64,000 nucleotides of DNA, taken from the NCBI RefSeq assembly GCF_005869935.1, contig NZ_SZQF01000002.1, positions 124,001 to 188,000 of the forward strand, written 5' to 3'. This DNA is from Winogradskyella algicola. GTDB taxonomy: Bacteria; Bacteroidota; Bacteroidia; Flavobacteriales; Flavobacteriaceae. The position numbers and the translations under genes were made by a program. Of this stretch, positions 16,278 to 24,052 are shown in pieces. How positions within the stretch are numbered: position 1 is the stretch's first letter; each line of letters begins with the position of its first letter. Under the pieces are notes generated by a model, which saw nothing but the letters and a program-made list of their open reading frames with translations, was not told the DNA's origin and searched no databases.

Positions 16278-16898
16278 TTACTGAGAAGATTCTAATTTTC
16301 TTATTGACCAAGAGTTGTTATCACTCTTTACAGCTATTAGCTTATCAGAGATAAACTTTGCATCAATCTTAGGTGGAACTCTAATGTAATCTTTAGATAA
16401 GGTTACATGCGTTGGTTTTTCAGAAAGGTACATTATTGCTTCGCCATTGATGTTTATGACATTTTTTGTGTAACAATAGTCTATCATCTGTTTATCTAAA
16501 ACGTCATTATTTCCAATAACATTTTTATGTAATTGTAAAACAATGGCCATTCCGTTATTAAAACTTGTTGCATTTAAAAATTGAGGCTCAATGATTGTAT
16601 TACCAACCTTATCAATAAAACCAAAGTAAGATATACCTTCTTCTTTTTTTACAATAAGACATCTACCTGAATTAAAAATAGGGTAGCTCTCATCACCAAA
16701 ACGATTTAAGACAACATCATTTCTATAGTCAACAACTATGTTACCTGTCTCATCAATAAAAGCCCATTCTCCTCTCTTTTCAATAGCTGCTAGTCCATCA
16801 TAAAATGGTGAAATAAAATCAATATTTTTTATATCTTGGGATATTACAGTTAATGGTAACATCATAAAAACAACAAGAACTACTATCAACTTTTTCAT
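16278..16898 (-). CDS. Secreted WG-repeat protein
   Basis: A 206-residue protein with a signal peptide (MKKLIVVLVVFMMLPLTVISQ) and WG-type beta repeats: ISPFYDGLAAIEKRGEWAFI followed by DETGNIVVDY, then SGRCLIVKKEEGISYFGFI with DKVGNTIIEPQF. WG repeats form beta structures of uncertain binding role. It is exported, periplasmic or outer-surface. It is the first gene of an operon with the GNAT-YoaP gene, behind regulatory module 4. Confidence 0.8.
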   Translation of the reverse strand: MKKLIVVLVVFMMLPLTVISQDIKNIDFISPFYDGLAAIEKRGEWAFIDETGNIVVDYRNDVVLNRFGDESYPIFNSGRCLIVKKEEGISYFGFIDKVGNTIIEPQFLNATSFNNGMAIVLQLHKNVIGNNDVLDKQMIDYCYTKNVININGEAIMYLSEKPTHVTLSKDYIRVPPKIDAKFISDKLIAVKSDNNSWSIRKLESSQ

Positions 16899-16925
16899 GA
16901 TTATTTGCTTTAAAGATTAACTCTA

Positions 16926-16969
16926 TAAAGCTAATATTGAGGAAGGTATTATAAAATGATTTTGGTCAA
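16926..16969 (-). promoter_or_regulatory. FNR/CRP-like box plus -7 promoter module, WG-GNAT operon (module 4)
   Basis: On the minus strand: TTGACCAAAATCAT (16969-16956), 22-bp gap, then TAGCTTTA (16933-16926). Predicted start about 16921, 23 bp before the ATG. Confidence 0.75.
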
Positions 16970-16993
16970 TCTTACGAGTTAAAACCAAAGTAT

Positions 16994-17368
16994 TTATTGT
17001 GGTAATTTCTTAAACTCAAGGCTCAGTTTTGCCATAAAGTTTAGTTCAGATTTATTGATTTTGGCGAATGCATAAGCAATCTCATTACCAGTCTTAAGGA
17101 TAAGTTTTTTTAATTCTTCTGTAAACAATTTAGGATTTCTGTGTAGAAAATCAATAAAAACTGAAAAACTATCTTGGGCAGACATGTTTTCTTTTTGCAA
17201 TGCATTAAACTGATTTTTTATCAGCTCTCTTTCTGCTTCAGTAAGATGATGCCATCGCTTTTTTAGACTTTGAGATAATTTTACGTATTCCTCAAAAGAC
17301 AAGTTATCATCTGCCTTGGCAATGGCATAAAACACATATCCTAAATGTATTAAAAAGTCCTTATTCAT
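16994..17368 (-). CDS. TerB-like helical protein
   Basis: The product (124 residues from the ATG at 17368) is all-helical, with VFYAIAKADDNLSFEEYVKL near the N-terminus, which resembles the acidic D-x-x-L-S-x-x-E metal-binding site of TerB-like proteins. A second helical half contains ILKTGNEIAYAFAKINKSE. TerB-like domains occur in tellurite and general stress systems. A longer frame begins at 17440 but its first 24 residues look untranslated. It is divergent from the LOV kinase gene and shares its intergenic region; whether module 5 also drives this gene is unclear, since no well-placed -7 box is seen on this strand. Confidence 0.6.
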   Translation of the reverse strand: MNKDFLIHLGYVFYAIAKADDNLSFEEYVKLSQSLKKRWHHLTEAERELIKNQFNALQKENMSAQDSFSVFIDFLHRNPKLFTEELKKLILKTGNEIAYAFAKINKSELNFMAKLSLEFKKLPQ

Positions 17369-17426
17369 CTTAATAAAAATCAGCAATAAACTAAGGTATT
17401 TAAATCTTACGAGATAAAGAATGATA

Positions 17427-17470
17427 TTGATCATTATCATAAAATAATCGCTTTTAATTACGTATCTTTA
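17427..17470 (+). promoter_or_regulatory. FNR/CRP-like box plus -7 promoter module, LOV kinase operon (module 5)
   Basis: TTGATCATTATCAT (17427-17440), 22-bp gap, then TATCTTTA (17463-17470). Predicted start about 17475, 22 bp before the ATG at 17497. If the receiver-Crp protein binds here, its own operon is autoregulated. Confidence 0.75.
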
Positions 17471-17496
17471 AAGGATACACTAATCACTTGTTTGGT

Positions 17497-19383
17497 ATGA
17501 TTAAACAAGACCAAGAAATATTCAATATTCTTCTAGATGCCATCTCTGAAGCTGTTATTATTGTTGACGAAAAGCAGCATATCATGGAAGCAAATGGTAT
17601 GGTAGAAACTATTTTTGGTTACAGCAAAGACGAAATCAAAGGCAAGTCAATAGAGGTTCTTATTCCCACAAAATTCCGTAAAGTACATAGTGAAAATGTA
17701 GAACGCTTTATAGAAGAATATCAGCGCAGCAAAATGGGTAAGACCACAGATGTTTATGGCCTAAAAAAAGATGGCAATGTTATACCAATAGAAGTAGAGC
17801 TCAACCCATACAGCATATACAACAAAACCTATGTTATGGCTTTGGTTAAGGACATCTCTAAACAAAAAGAGAGCGAATTTAACTTTATGCTTAGAACCAA
17901 GGCCTTAGATTCTGCAAATAATGGAATTGTAATTACCGATGCTTTAAAACCAGATAATCCTATCATCTATCACAATGCAGCTTTTGAAAAGCTGACAGGT
18001 TTTACTAAGGAAGAAATTTTAAATAAAAACTGTAGATTTCTTCAAGGCGACGATAGAGACCAAAAAGCATTAGCCAAGATAAGAAAGGCCATCAAAAATG
18101 GTGAAAGTTGTCTTGCAACACTTAGAAATTACAAAAAAGATGGTACTATATTTTATAATGATTTATACATCACTCCTATAACAAATAGAAGAGGTATTGT
18201 AACCCATTTTATTGGTGTACAAAATGACGTAACTGAGCGCGTAAGAGCCGAAGAAGAAAAAAATCATTTAGCTACAATTTTTAATGAGTCTTTAAATGAA
18301 ATTTATGTTTTTGATGCTGAAACGCTCCACTTTATAAATGCAAACAGAGGTGCATTAAAAAATATAGGTTACTCTTTAGATGAGCTAAAATCCATGACTC
18401 CAGTAGATTTAAAACTAGGTACAGACGAAGCAACTTTTAGAAAAAAATACATTAATAAACTTCTAAAGAAGCAGGAAGAGCAGATAGATTTTGAAACTAT
18501 TCATGTTAGAAAAGATAGTACGTCCTATCCTGTAATGGTACATTTACAGCTTTCTCTATTGAAAGATAAAAAAGTTTTTGTTGCTATAATTGTTGATATT
18601 ACTGAGCAAAAAAACTATACCATAAAGCTAGAAAAAACAGTACAAGAAAGAACACTGCAACTACAAGAAGCATTAAGCAAAGAGAAAGAACTCAACGAGT
18701 TAAAAACAAAATTCTTGTCGCTTGTATCCCATGAATTTAAAACACCTTTGAGTGGTATAGCGACATCTTTAATGCTCTTAGAAAAGTACAAACTAACTGA
18801 GGAGCAACCAAAACGAGATAAACACTTGGCTATCTTAAAAGATAAAGTAAATTACCTAAACACCATATTAAATGACTTTTTATCTATCGAAAGATTAGAA
18901 ACTGGCACATATAACTACTCGTTTTCAGACTTTAGGTTAAGCAAAGTAATCAATGAAGTAATTTATAGTTCTAACATGCTTTTAAAAGAAGGACAACGTA
19001 TTAACTACCCAAACGATATCGATGGTATGTCAATGTATCAAGATGAAAGGATTATTGAAATCATCTTATCTAATATTTTACAAAATGCAGTAAAATATTC
19101 TCGTGAAAATTCAAAAATAGATATCAGAATTCACCAAGATAAAAACAATACTGTTTTTGAAATCGAAGACCAAGGCATTGGTATACCACAAAAAGAATTA
19201 AAAAATATTTTCACGCGCTATTACAGAGCCGAAAATGTGCTCAACTTACAAGGAACAGGAATTGGTCTTAGCATTGTAAAAACACATCTCGATAATTTGG
19301 GAGGAAGTATAAAAATTGAAAGTTTAGAGAACAAAGGAACATTAGTAACACTAAAAATCCCAAACAAGGCAAAGCATGACTAA
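17497..19383 (+). CDS. PAS-LOV-PAS sensor histidine kinase (putative blue-light receptor)
   Basis: A 628-residue soluble hybrid sensor. PAS1 covers about 5-125. The second PAS (about 132-248) is a LOV domain: NKNCRFLQGDDRDQ with the FMN-adduct Cys179, then LATLRNYKKDGTIFYNDLY and HFIGVQNDVTER, all diagnostic of LOV photoreceptors. PAS3 is at about 255-375. A coiled-coil linker leads to HisKA with phospho-His412 (LVSHEFKTPLSG) and a HATPase domain with NAVKYS, DQGIGIP and GTGIGLS boxes. No transmembrane segment is present, so it senses in the cytoplasm. The start is the ATG at 17497 rather than the TTG at 17488. Its 3' end overlaps the receiver-Crp gene by 8 bp. Confidence 0.9.
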   Translation: MIKQDQEIFNILLDAISEAVIIVDEKQHIMEANGMVETIFGYSKDEIKGKSIEVLIPTKFRKVHSENVERFIEEYQRSKMGKTTDVYGLKKDGNVIPIEVELNPYSIYNKTYVMALVKDISKQKESEFNFMLRTKALDSANNGIVITDALKPDNPIIYHNAAFEKLTGFTKEEILNKNCRFLQGDDRDQKALAKIRKAIKNGESCLATLRNYKKDGTIFYNDLYITPITNRRGIVTHFIGVQNDVTERVRAEEEKNHLATIFNESLNEIYVFDAETLHFINANRGALKNIGYSLDELKSMTPVDLKLGTDEATFRKKYINKLLKKQEEQIDFETIHVRKDSTSYPVMVHLQLSLLKDKKVFVAIIVDITEQKNYTIKLEKTVQERTLQLQEALSKEKELNELKTKFLSLVSHEFKTPLSGIATSLMLLEKYKLTEEQPKRDKHLAILKDKVNYLNTILNDFLSIERLETGTYNYSFSDFRLSKVINEVIYSSNMLLKEGQRINYPNDIDGMSMYQDERIIEIILSNILQNAVKYSRENSKIDIRIHQDKNNTVFEIEDQGIGIPQKELKNIFTRYYRAENVLNLQGTGIGLSIVKTHLDNLGGSIKIESLENKGTLVTLKIPNKAKHD

Positions 19384-20425
19384 AGTTTTACTTATAGAAG
19401 ACGATTCGGTTTTAAGAGAAAACATAGCTGAGCTTTTAGAGCTTTCAGACTTTGAGGTCCTTACTGCTCCAAATGGAAAACTTGGCTTAAAATCTATAAA
19501 CATTAATATACCAGACATTATAGTTTGTGATATAATGATGCCAGAACTCGATGGTTATGAAGTCTTAAATGAGGTAACCAAAAACAACAAGACAAAACAT
19601 ATTCCTTTTATCTTTCTATCTGCAAAAACAGAACACCAAGATGTTAGAAAAGGTATGAATCTTGGTGCAGATGATTACATTACTAAACCTTTTACCGAAG
19701 ATGAGTTGGTAAGTGCCATTAAAAGCAGATTAGCTAAAGCCAGTATCCTTAAGGAGAAAGAACAAGATAACGTTCATAATTACTCTGAAAAGGATGAACT
19801 AATCAACCTCAATGACTTAAAGAACTTCTTTGACGATTATGGCAATGAGTTTACATTTAACAAAGGAGATATCATTTATAGAGAAGGCGACCATTCTAAT
19901 TTTATTTATCTCATTACCAAAGGTGCTGTAAAATGCCATAAATTAGATACTAAAGGCAAAGAACTAGCTACAAGTTTGTACAAAGAAGATGATTTGTTTG
20001 GTTATACATCTTTTACCCATAATTTACCACATAAAGAAACCGCTACAGCTATAAAAAAGACCAAATTGGTTGGCTTATCAATATTACAATTGTCAGAAAT
20101 TTTAAAGAATAACAATAAACTAGCCATTGCATTAATTGATCATCTAACAGACGATTTGTCTCAGTTTAAGAATCAGTTATTAGAAATGGCTTACAGTTCT
20201 GTGAATAAAAAAACAGCCAATACTATTCTTCAGTTTGCTGAAAGAATAAATCGCAGACCAAATGACCCAATAAAAATATCTAGAAATGACCTGGCAAGTG
20301 TTGCTGGTATCGCTACAGAAACCTTTATCAGGACTTTAACCAATTTTAAAAATCAAGGATTAATTAAATCTGAAGGAAGAAACATCGTCGTTTTGGATAT
20401 TGATGGGCTCAAAAAAATTAAATAG
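19376..20425 (+). CDS. Response regulator: receiver domain fused to a Crp/Fnr-type DNA-binding module
   Basis: A 349-residue fusion. The receiver (1-120) has phospho-acceptor Asp52 (VCDIMMPELDG) and Lys104 (YITKPF). A cNMP-binding-fold domain (about 158-245) and a Crp-type winged helix (about 270-345) follow. In the recognition helix ATETFIRTLTNF, Glu315 and Arg319 align with the base-contacting Glu and Arg of FNR; the FNR Ser is Ile here. The cAMP-contact residues are not conserved (HKETATA where Crp has an Arg-Ser pair), and no Fe-S cysteine set is present. Control by phosphorylation is therefore more likely than by cAMP or oxygen. It overlaps the LOV kinase gene by 8 bp and is probably its partner and the regulator of the 12 nearby modules. 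Confidence 0.9.
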   Translation: MTKVLLIEDDSVLRENIAELLELSDFEVLTAPNGKLGLKSININIPDIIVCDIMMPELDGYEVLNEVTKNNKTKHIPFIFLSAKTEHQDVRKGMNLGADDYITKPFTEDELVSAIKSRLAKASILKEKEQDNVHNYSEKDELINLNDLKNFFDDYGNEFTFNKGDIIYREGDHSNFIYLITKGAVKCHKLDTKGKELATSLYKEDDLFGYTSFTHNLPHKETATAIKKTKLVGLSILQLSEILKNNNKLAIALIDHLTDDLSQFKNQLLEMAYSSVNKKTANTILQFAERINRRPNDPIKISRNDLASVAGIATETFIRTLTNFKNQGLIKSEGRNIVVLDIDGLKKIK

Positions 20426-20440
20426 CTACACTTATCTAAA

Positions 20441-20484
20441 ATGATTCTAATCATTTTATAAATCGGTTTTAGCGCCTACTTTTA
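20441..20484 (+). promoter_or_regulatory. FNR/CRP-like box plus -7 promoter module, USP gene (module 6)
   Basis: ATGATTCTAATCAT (20441-20454), with perfectly matching 5-bp arms, 22-bp gap, then TACTTTTA (20477-20484). Predicted start about 20489, 17 bp before the ATG. It begins 16 bp after the receiver-Crp stop codon. Confidence 0.8.
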
Positions 20485-20505
20485 AAATATTAAATTATTC
20501 ATATC

Positions 20506-21354
20506 ATGAAAAATGTGCTTTTACCGACGGATTTTTCTGAGAACTCTTGGAATGCAATTAAGTATGCCATTCATTTTTTTGATACAATTGAATGTGATTT
20601 TTACTTACTACATGTTAACAGTTTAAACAACTTTATTCCTTTAAACGAATCGATGACGTACGATTCTTACTATCTTGAAGATACATATACAAAACCTATT
20701 AAGAATAAATTACGTGGTTTACTAAAACGTATATCAAAACTTAATATTAACAATAAAAAACATAAGTTCTTCACACTTACCGATAATGGTTTTTTTATTG
20801 AAACTATATCTAAAACTATAAGAGAAAAGCAGATAGATCTTATAGTTATGGGTACCAAGGGAGCTACTGGTCTAAAAAAAATTATACTCGGTACAAATAC
20901 AGCTGATGTTATTACCAAAGTAAAATGTAACACCTTAGCTGTACCAGAAAATGCCACGTTTGTTTCGCCAAAGGAAATTGCATTTCCGACTGATTTAAAT
21001 TTAGGGTATAATCTAAATATTCTCCATCCATTAAGCGAAATTATAGATCAATTTAATACCTCTGTAAGGTTTCTTCACATTAATAAAGACAGAACTAAGC
21101 TTACAGCCGATCAAGAACAACATAAAACCCTATTAGAAGACTATTTTAACAATACTGAAAGTAGCTTTCACTACTTATCCAATAAAAAAATAGAAGATGC
21201 TGTTCAGTGTTTTGTTGAAAGTAGGGACATAGATCTTATCTGTATGGTAGCAAAGAACCTCAACTATTTTCAACAAATATTCTTTCACAGTAGAGTTGAA
21301 AAAATAAGCTATCATATAAATAAACCACTATTGGTCTTACACGAAAAAAATTAA
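20506..21354 (+). CDS. Tandem-domain universal stress protein, copy 2
   Basis: A 282-residue UspA-family protein. Domain 1 begins NVLLPTDFSENSWNAI and has the ATP motif MGTKGATGLKKIILGTN. Domain 2 (IAFPTDLNLGY) lacks a clear nucleotide motif and ends LLVLHEKN. It is the first USP after the LOV kinase/receiver-Crp operon, behind regulatory module 6, and is followed 7 bp later by a small membrane protein gene. Confidence 0.9.
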   Translation: MKNVLLPTDFSENSWNAIKYAIHFFDTIECDFYLLHVNSLNNFIPLNESMTYDSYYLEDTYTKPIKNKLRGLLKRISKLNINNKKHKFFTLTDNGFFIETISKTIREKQIDLIVMGTKGATGLKKIILGTNTADVITKVKCNTLAVPENATFVSPKEIAFPTDLNLGYNLNILHPLSEIIDQFNTSVRFLHINKDRTKLTADQEQHKTLLEDYFNNTESSFHYLSNKKIEDAVQCFVESRDIDLICMVAKNLNYFQQIFFHSRVEKISYHINKPLLVLHEKN

Positions 21355-21361
21355 TAAAACC

Positions 21362-21748
21362 ATGGAAAATTCACTATTCTTTACAAAATTTTGGGGCTGG
21401 TATCTTATAATTTTCTTTTTCATTTTAAGCTTTAATCCCAAACGCATAAAGCAGATTTTTAATAATCTAAAAGATGAAAAGTTTTTAATCCTAGCAGCTT
21501 TTATTTGTATAACCTTGGGACTAACGACAGTAATCTTACATAACTATTGGGAATTAAACTACAAACTAGTTATTACATTAATAGGATGGTCATTTCTGTT
21601 TTCTGGCTTAGCACTCTTTATTTTTCCAAATAAAACCGTGTCGTGGTTGATACTCACAAACGTTAAAATGGTGCAACTCATTTATATGCTTTTATTTTTA
21701 GTGGGTTTATTTTTATTAAATATCGTTTATAAAGTAATTCCATATTAG
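21362..21748 (+). CDS. Small membrane protein of unknown function (four helices)
   Basis: The 128-residue product is almost entirely hydrophobic and predicts four transmembrane helices (about 13-28, 42-60, 70-90 and 105-125: YLIIFFFILSFNP, FLILAAFICITLGLTTVIL, VITLIGWSFLFSGLALFIF, LIYMLLFLVGLFLLNIVY). No catalytic motif is seen. It lies 7 bp after USP copy 2 and shares its promoter, so it is part of the same stress regulon. The next base stretch holds the small-RNA region. Confidence 0.7.
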   Translation: MENSLFFTKFWGWYLIIFFFILSFNPKRIKQIFNNLKDEKFLILAAFICITLGLTTVILHNYWELNYKLVITLIGWSFLFSGLALFIFPNKTVSWLILTNVKMVQLIYMLLFLVGLFLLNIVYKVIPY

Positions 21749-21754
21749 CCAAAA

Positions 21755-21798
21755 TTGATATTTATCATTTTATAAAGTTAAAAGGTTATTTATGTTTA
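21755..21798 (+). promoter_or_regulatory. FNR/CRP-like box plus -7 promoter module, sRNA 1 (module 7)
   Basis: TTGATATTTATCAT (21755-21768), 22-bp gap, then TATGTTTA (21791-21798). The palindrome matches the FNR consensus TTGAT-N4-ATCAA at all but the last base. No open reading frame of note follows before a strong terminator, so the product should be an RNA. Confidence 0.75.
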
Positions 21799-21801
21799 TC
21801 G

Positions 21802-21881
21802 TGTGATATTAAAACATAGGGAAATTTAAAATCACATGCTATTAATCACGGAAAAAGCCAGAACAACCTCTGGCTTTTTTT
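21802..21881 (+). ncRNA. Predicted small RNA 1 (about 80 nt)
   Basis: A predicted transcript starts about 12 bases after the T of the -7 box and ends at a rho-independent terminator (stem AGCCAGA/TCTGGCT at 21856-21862 and 21869-21875, then seven T). A second, weaker hairpin pairs TGTGAT (about 21803-21808) with ATCACA (about 21831-21836). The region between lacks a reading frame with a plausible start. Its ends are inferred; strand and terminator are seen. Target and role unknown. Confidence 0.6.
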
Positions 21882-21914
21882 GGCACATGGGTTCTCAATA
21901 ATTTTGTACCAAAA

Positions 21915-21958
21915 CTGATATTCCTCATTTTGTAAAACAGGGGCAATAGTTACATTTA
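21915..21958 (+). promoter_or_regulatory. FNR/CRP-like box plus -7 promoter module, sRNA 2 (module 8)
   Basis: CTGATATTCCTCAT (21915-21928), 22-bp gap, then TACATTTA (21951-21958). The right arm is CTCAT instead of ATCAT. Confidence 0.7.
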
Positions 21959-21961
21959 TTC

Positions 21962-22178
21962 TGTTACAATAAAAGCGCAGAAATTCTTAGTAAAAGCATT
22001 CATATTTTATTAAGGGCTTATGAATGTAAAAAAAGTGTTTAATGCTTTGGTTGAATAAAAAGCGATCCATTATAATTCTTTGTAGTCAGAGGAATTTAGG
22101 GTTATTTGAAATAAGAGGTGAATTATAGAATTAAACACTTTACGGAAACAGGAAGTTAATGCTTCCTGTTTCTTTTTA
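21962..22178 (+). ncRNA. Predicted structured small RNA 2 (about 215 nt)
   Basis: Bounded by module 8 and a strong terminator (11-bp stem GAAACAGGAAG/CTTCCTGTTTC at 22145-22155 and 22162-22172, then five T). Inside are a perfect 8-bp hairpin (CATTCATA 21997-22004 with TATGAATG 22019-22026) and a perfect 11-bp long-range helix (AAGTGTTTAAT 22033-22043 with ATTAAACACTT 22130-22140). Together they make a folded RNA with a closed 86-base central domain. A 12-codon frame (22020-22058) is present but short. No match to a known RNA class is recognised. Confidence 0.6.
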
Positions 22179-22200
22179 CCTTTATCCTTATAAAAAATGT

Positions 22201-22244
22201 ATGATAAATGTCATTGTAAAATGGCGCTAAACGCCTTAGCTTTA
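22201..22244 (+). promoter_or_regulatory. FNR/CRP-like box plus -7 promoter module, USP operon (module 9)
   Basis: ATGATAAATGTCAT (22201-22214), 22-bp gap, then TAGCTTTA (22237-22244). Predicted start about 22249, 18 bp before the ATG at 22267. Confidence 0.75.
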
Positions 22245-22266
22245 AAGAGCTATAAAACGATTTATC

Positions 22267-23115
22267 ATGAGAAATATTCTAATTCCTACGGACTTTTCCG
22301 AAAATGCAATGAATGCCTTGAAATATGCCTGCGAGTTGTTTAAATACGATAAGAGCAGATTTTTTATAATGCATGCTTACCAAGATGAAATTTTTGAAGA
22401 CGAAGAACGCATTAAGACGGAAACTCTTGTAAAAGTTACACAAAACGTTGCAGAGAAATCGCAATCAAATCTCGATAAAATCTTAAAAGAAATAAAGGAT
22501 ATTTCTCCAAATCCAAGACATAGCTATTCTACTATTTCTTCTAATAATATGTTAGTAGATGAGGCAGACAAGATTGTAGACGAAGAAAATATAGACATTA
22601 TTGTTATGGGCACTCGTGGCAACACTAACGACAGAAAGTTGACCTTTGGCAGCCACACATTACAAGTTTTAAGATACGTACAATGTCCCGTTTTAGCCAT
22701 ACCAGAGCACTATGTTGGCATTCAACCAAGACATATTCTCTTTCCTACCAATTACCTAATCCCTTATAAAAGAAGAGAGCTAAAATTACTTTGCGAACTA
22801 GCAGCACCATACAGAGCCGTCATAGATATGCTTTATGTTTCAGAAAGTGACAAACTATCCATGAGACAACAAAACAATCAAAGCTTTGTTAGGGATGAGT
22901 TATGTAAAAATAAAATCAATTTTAAGACGGTTAAAGACCAAAGTATTACAGATGCGATTTGTAATTACGTAGATGAAAATAATGTAGATATGTTAGTCAT
23001 GGTTAATACGCGACATTCATTTTTCGAAAATATATTCTTTAAGTCTAAACTCGATGAAATTACGCTGAGAATAGACATTCCGTTTTTGGCGCTGCAAAAC
23101 ATTAGACGTTATTAA
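22267..23115 (+). CDS. Tandem-domain universal stress protein, copy 3
   Basis: A 282-residue UspA-family protein: NILIPTDFSENAMNAL at the start and the ATP motif MGTRGNTNDRKLTFGSH in domain 1. Domain 2 starts ILFPTNYLIPYKRRELK, a segment also found in copy 6 (VPYKRREL), so the two may be closer relatives. It is the first gene behind module 9, and copy 4 follows after 20 bp without a promoter module of its own, suggesting an operon. Confidence 0.9.
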   Translation: MRNILIPTDFSENAMNALKYACELFKYDKSRFFIMHAYQDEIFEDEERIKTETLVKVTQNVAEKSQSNLDKILKEIKDISPNPRHSYSTISSNNMLVDEADKIVDEENIDIIVMGTRGNTNDRKLTFGSHTLQVLRYVQCPVLAIPEHYVGIQPRHILFPTNYLIPYKRRELKLLCELAAPYRAVIDMLYVSESDKLSMRQQNNQSFVRDELCKNKINFKTVKDQSITDAICNYVDENNVDMLVMVNTRHSFFENIFFKSKLDEITLRIDIPFLALQNIRRY

Positions 23116-23135
23116 TTTTTAAAAAATCTATCGTC

Positions 23136-23978
23136 ATGAAAAAAATACTTTTACCAACGGATTTCTCTGATAATGCCTGGAATGCCATTGCATACGCATT
23201 ACAATTGTATAAAAACACAAAATGTAATTTCATTTTATTAAATACCTATACACCTATTGTTTATCAGGTAGAATTTATGCAATACAGTACACCTCAGTTT
23301 CAACTTATGGAAACGGTTAAGGAAACCAGCAAAAAAAGACTGCAAGAATTAGTTGAAAAAATAGAAACCGAGTTTCCTAATCCTAATCATCAATTTACAA
23401 CCATTTCGTCATTTAACACACTTACAGGAGAGATCAGCGAATTGTACGAAGGTAACGTTATGGATCTTATAATTATGGGAACCAAAGGTGCATCTGGTGT
23501 TAAGGAAGTTTTGTTTGGTTCTAACACCATGCACGTACTTAACAATGCTAAATGTCCTGTAATTGCAATTCCTAGCGATTTTAATTTTGAAAAACCACAC
23601 GAACTCTTGTTTCCTTCAGACTATGAAATAGATTTTAAAGATGAACACATACAACCACTCATAGACATTGCAACTCTTTACAACATTCGTATTAATATTA
23701 TGCATGTGTACTATGGTGAAGCCTTAACAGATAAACAAGAAAAAAATAGGCAAAAACTAGAAACAAAGTTTAAAGGTGTTGCGCACCTATTTCATAATAT
23801 CAAAAACCAAAATATACCAAAAGCTATTACAGAATTTCAAATAAAAACAAAAATCAACCTATTGGTGATGATTAACAATAAGCATTCATTTTTTGAAAAT
23901 CTATTCTTTAAATCCAACATAAAACATATCGGTTTTCATCTTAATGTTCCGTTTATGGTTATTCCATCACAGATATAA
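23136..23978 (+). CDS. Tandem-domain universal stress protein, copy 4
   Basis: A 280-residue UspA-family protein: KILLPTDFSDNAWNAIAYAL, then the ATP motif MGTKGASGVKEVLFGSN in domain 1. Domain 2 (LLFPSDYEIDF) ends in NKHSFFENLFFKSN...PFMVIP, which is nearly the same wording as copy 1 (NKHTFFENLFFKP, PFMVIP), pointing to recent common descent of the two. Only 20 bp separate it from copy 3, so co-transcription is likely. Confidence 0.9.
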   Translation: MKKILLPTDFSDNAWNAIAYALQLYKNTKCNFILLNTYTPIVYQVEFMQYSTPQFQLMETVKETSKKRLQELVEKIETEFPNPNHQFTTISSFNTLTGEISELYEGNVMDLIIMGTKGASGVKEVLFGSNTMHVLNNAKCPVIAIPSDFNFEKPHELLFPSDYEIDFKDEHIQPLIDIATLYNIRINIMHVYYGEALTDKQEKNRQKLETKFKGVAHLFHNIKNQNIPKAITEFQIKTKINLLVMINNKHSFFENLFFKSNIKHIGFHLNVPFMVIPSQI

Positions 23979-23984
23979 TTAAGA

Positions 23985-24028
23985 CTGATTTTTATCATTT
24001 CAAAATATAAAAGTTTGCTATAACTTTT
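23985..24028 (+). promoter_or_regulatory. FNR/CRP-like box plus -7 promoter module, USP gene (module 10)
   Basis: CTGATTTTTATCAT (23985-23998), 22-bp gap, then TAACTTTT (24021-24028). It begins 6 bp after the stop of copy 4; the predicted start is about 24033, 20 bp before the ATG. Confidence 0.75.
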
Positions 24029-24052
24029 ACTAATAAACTAAAGCTACTCGCT

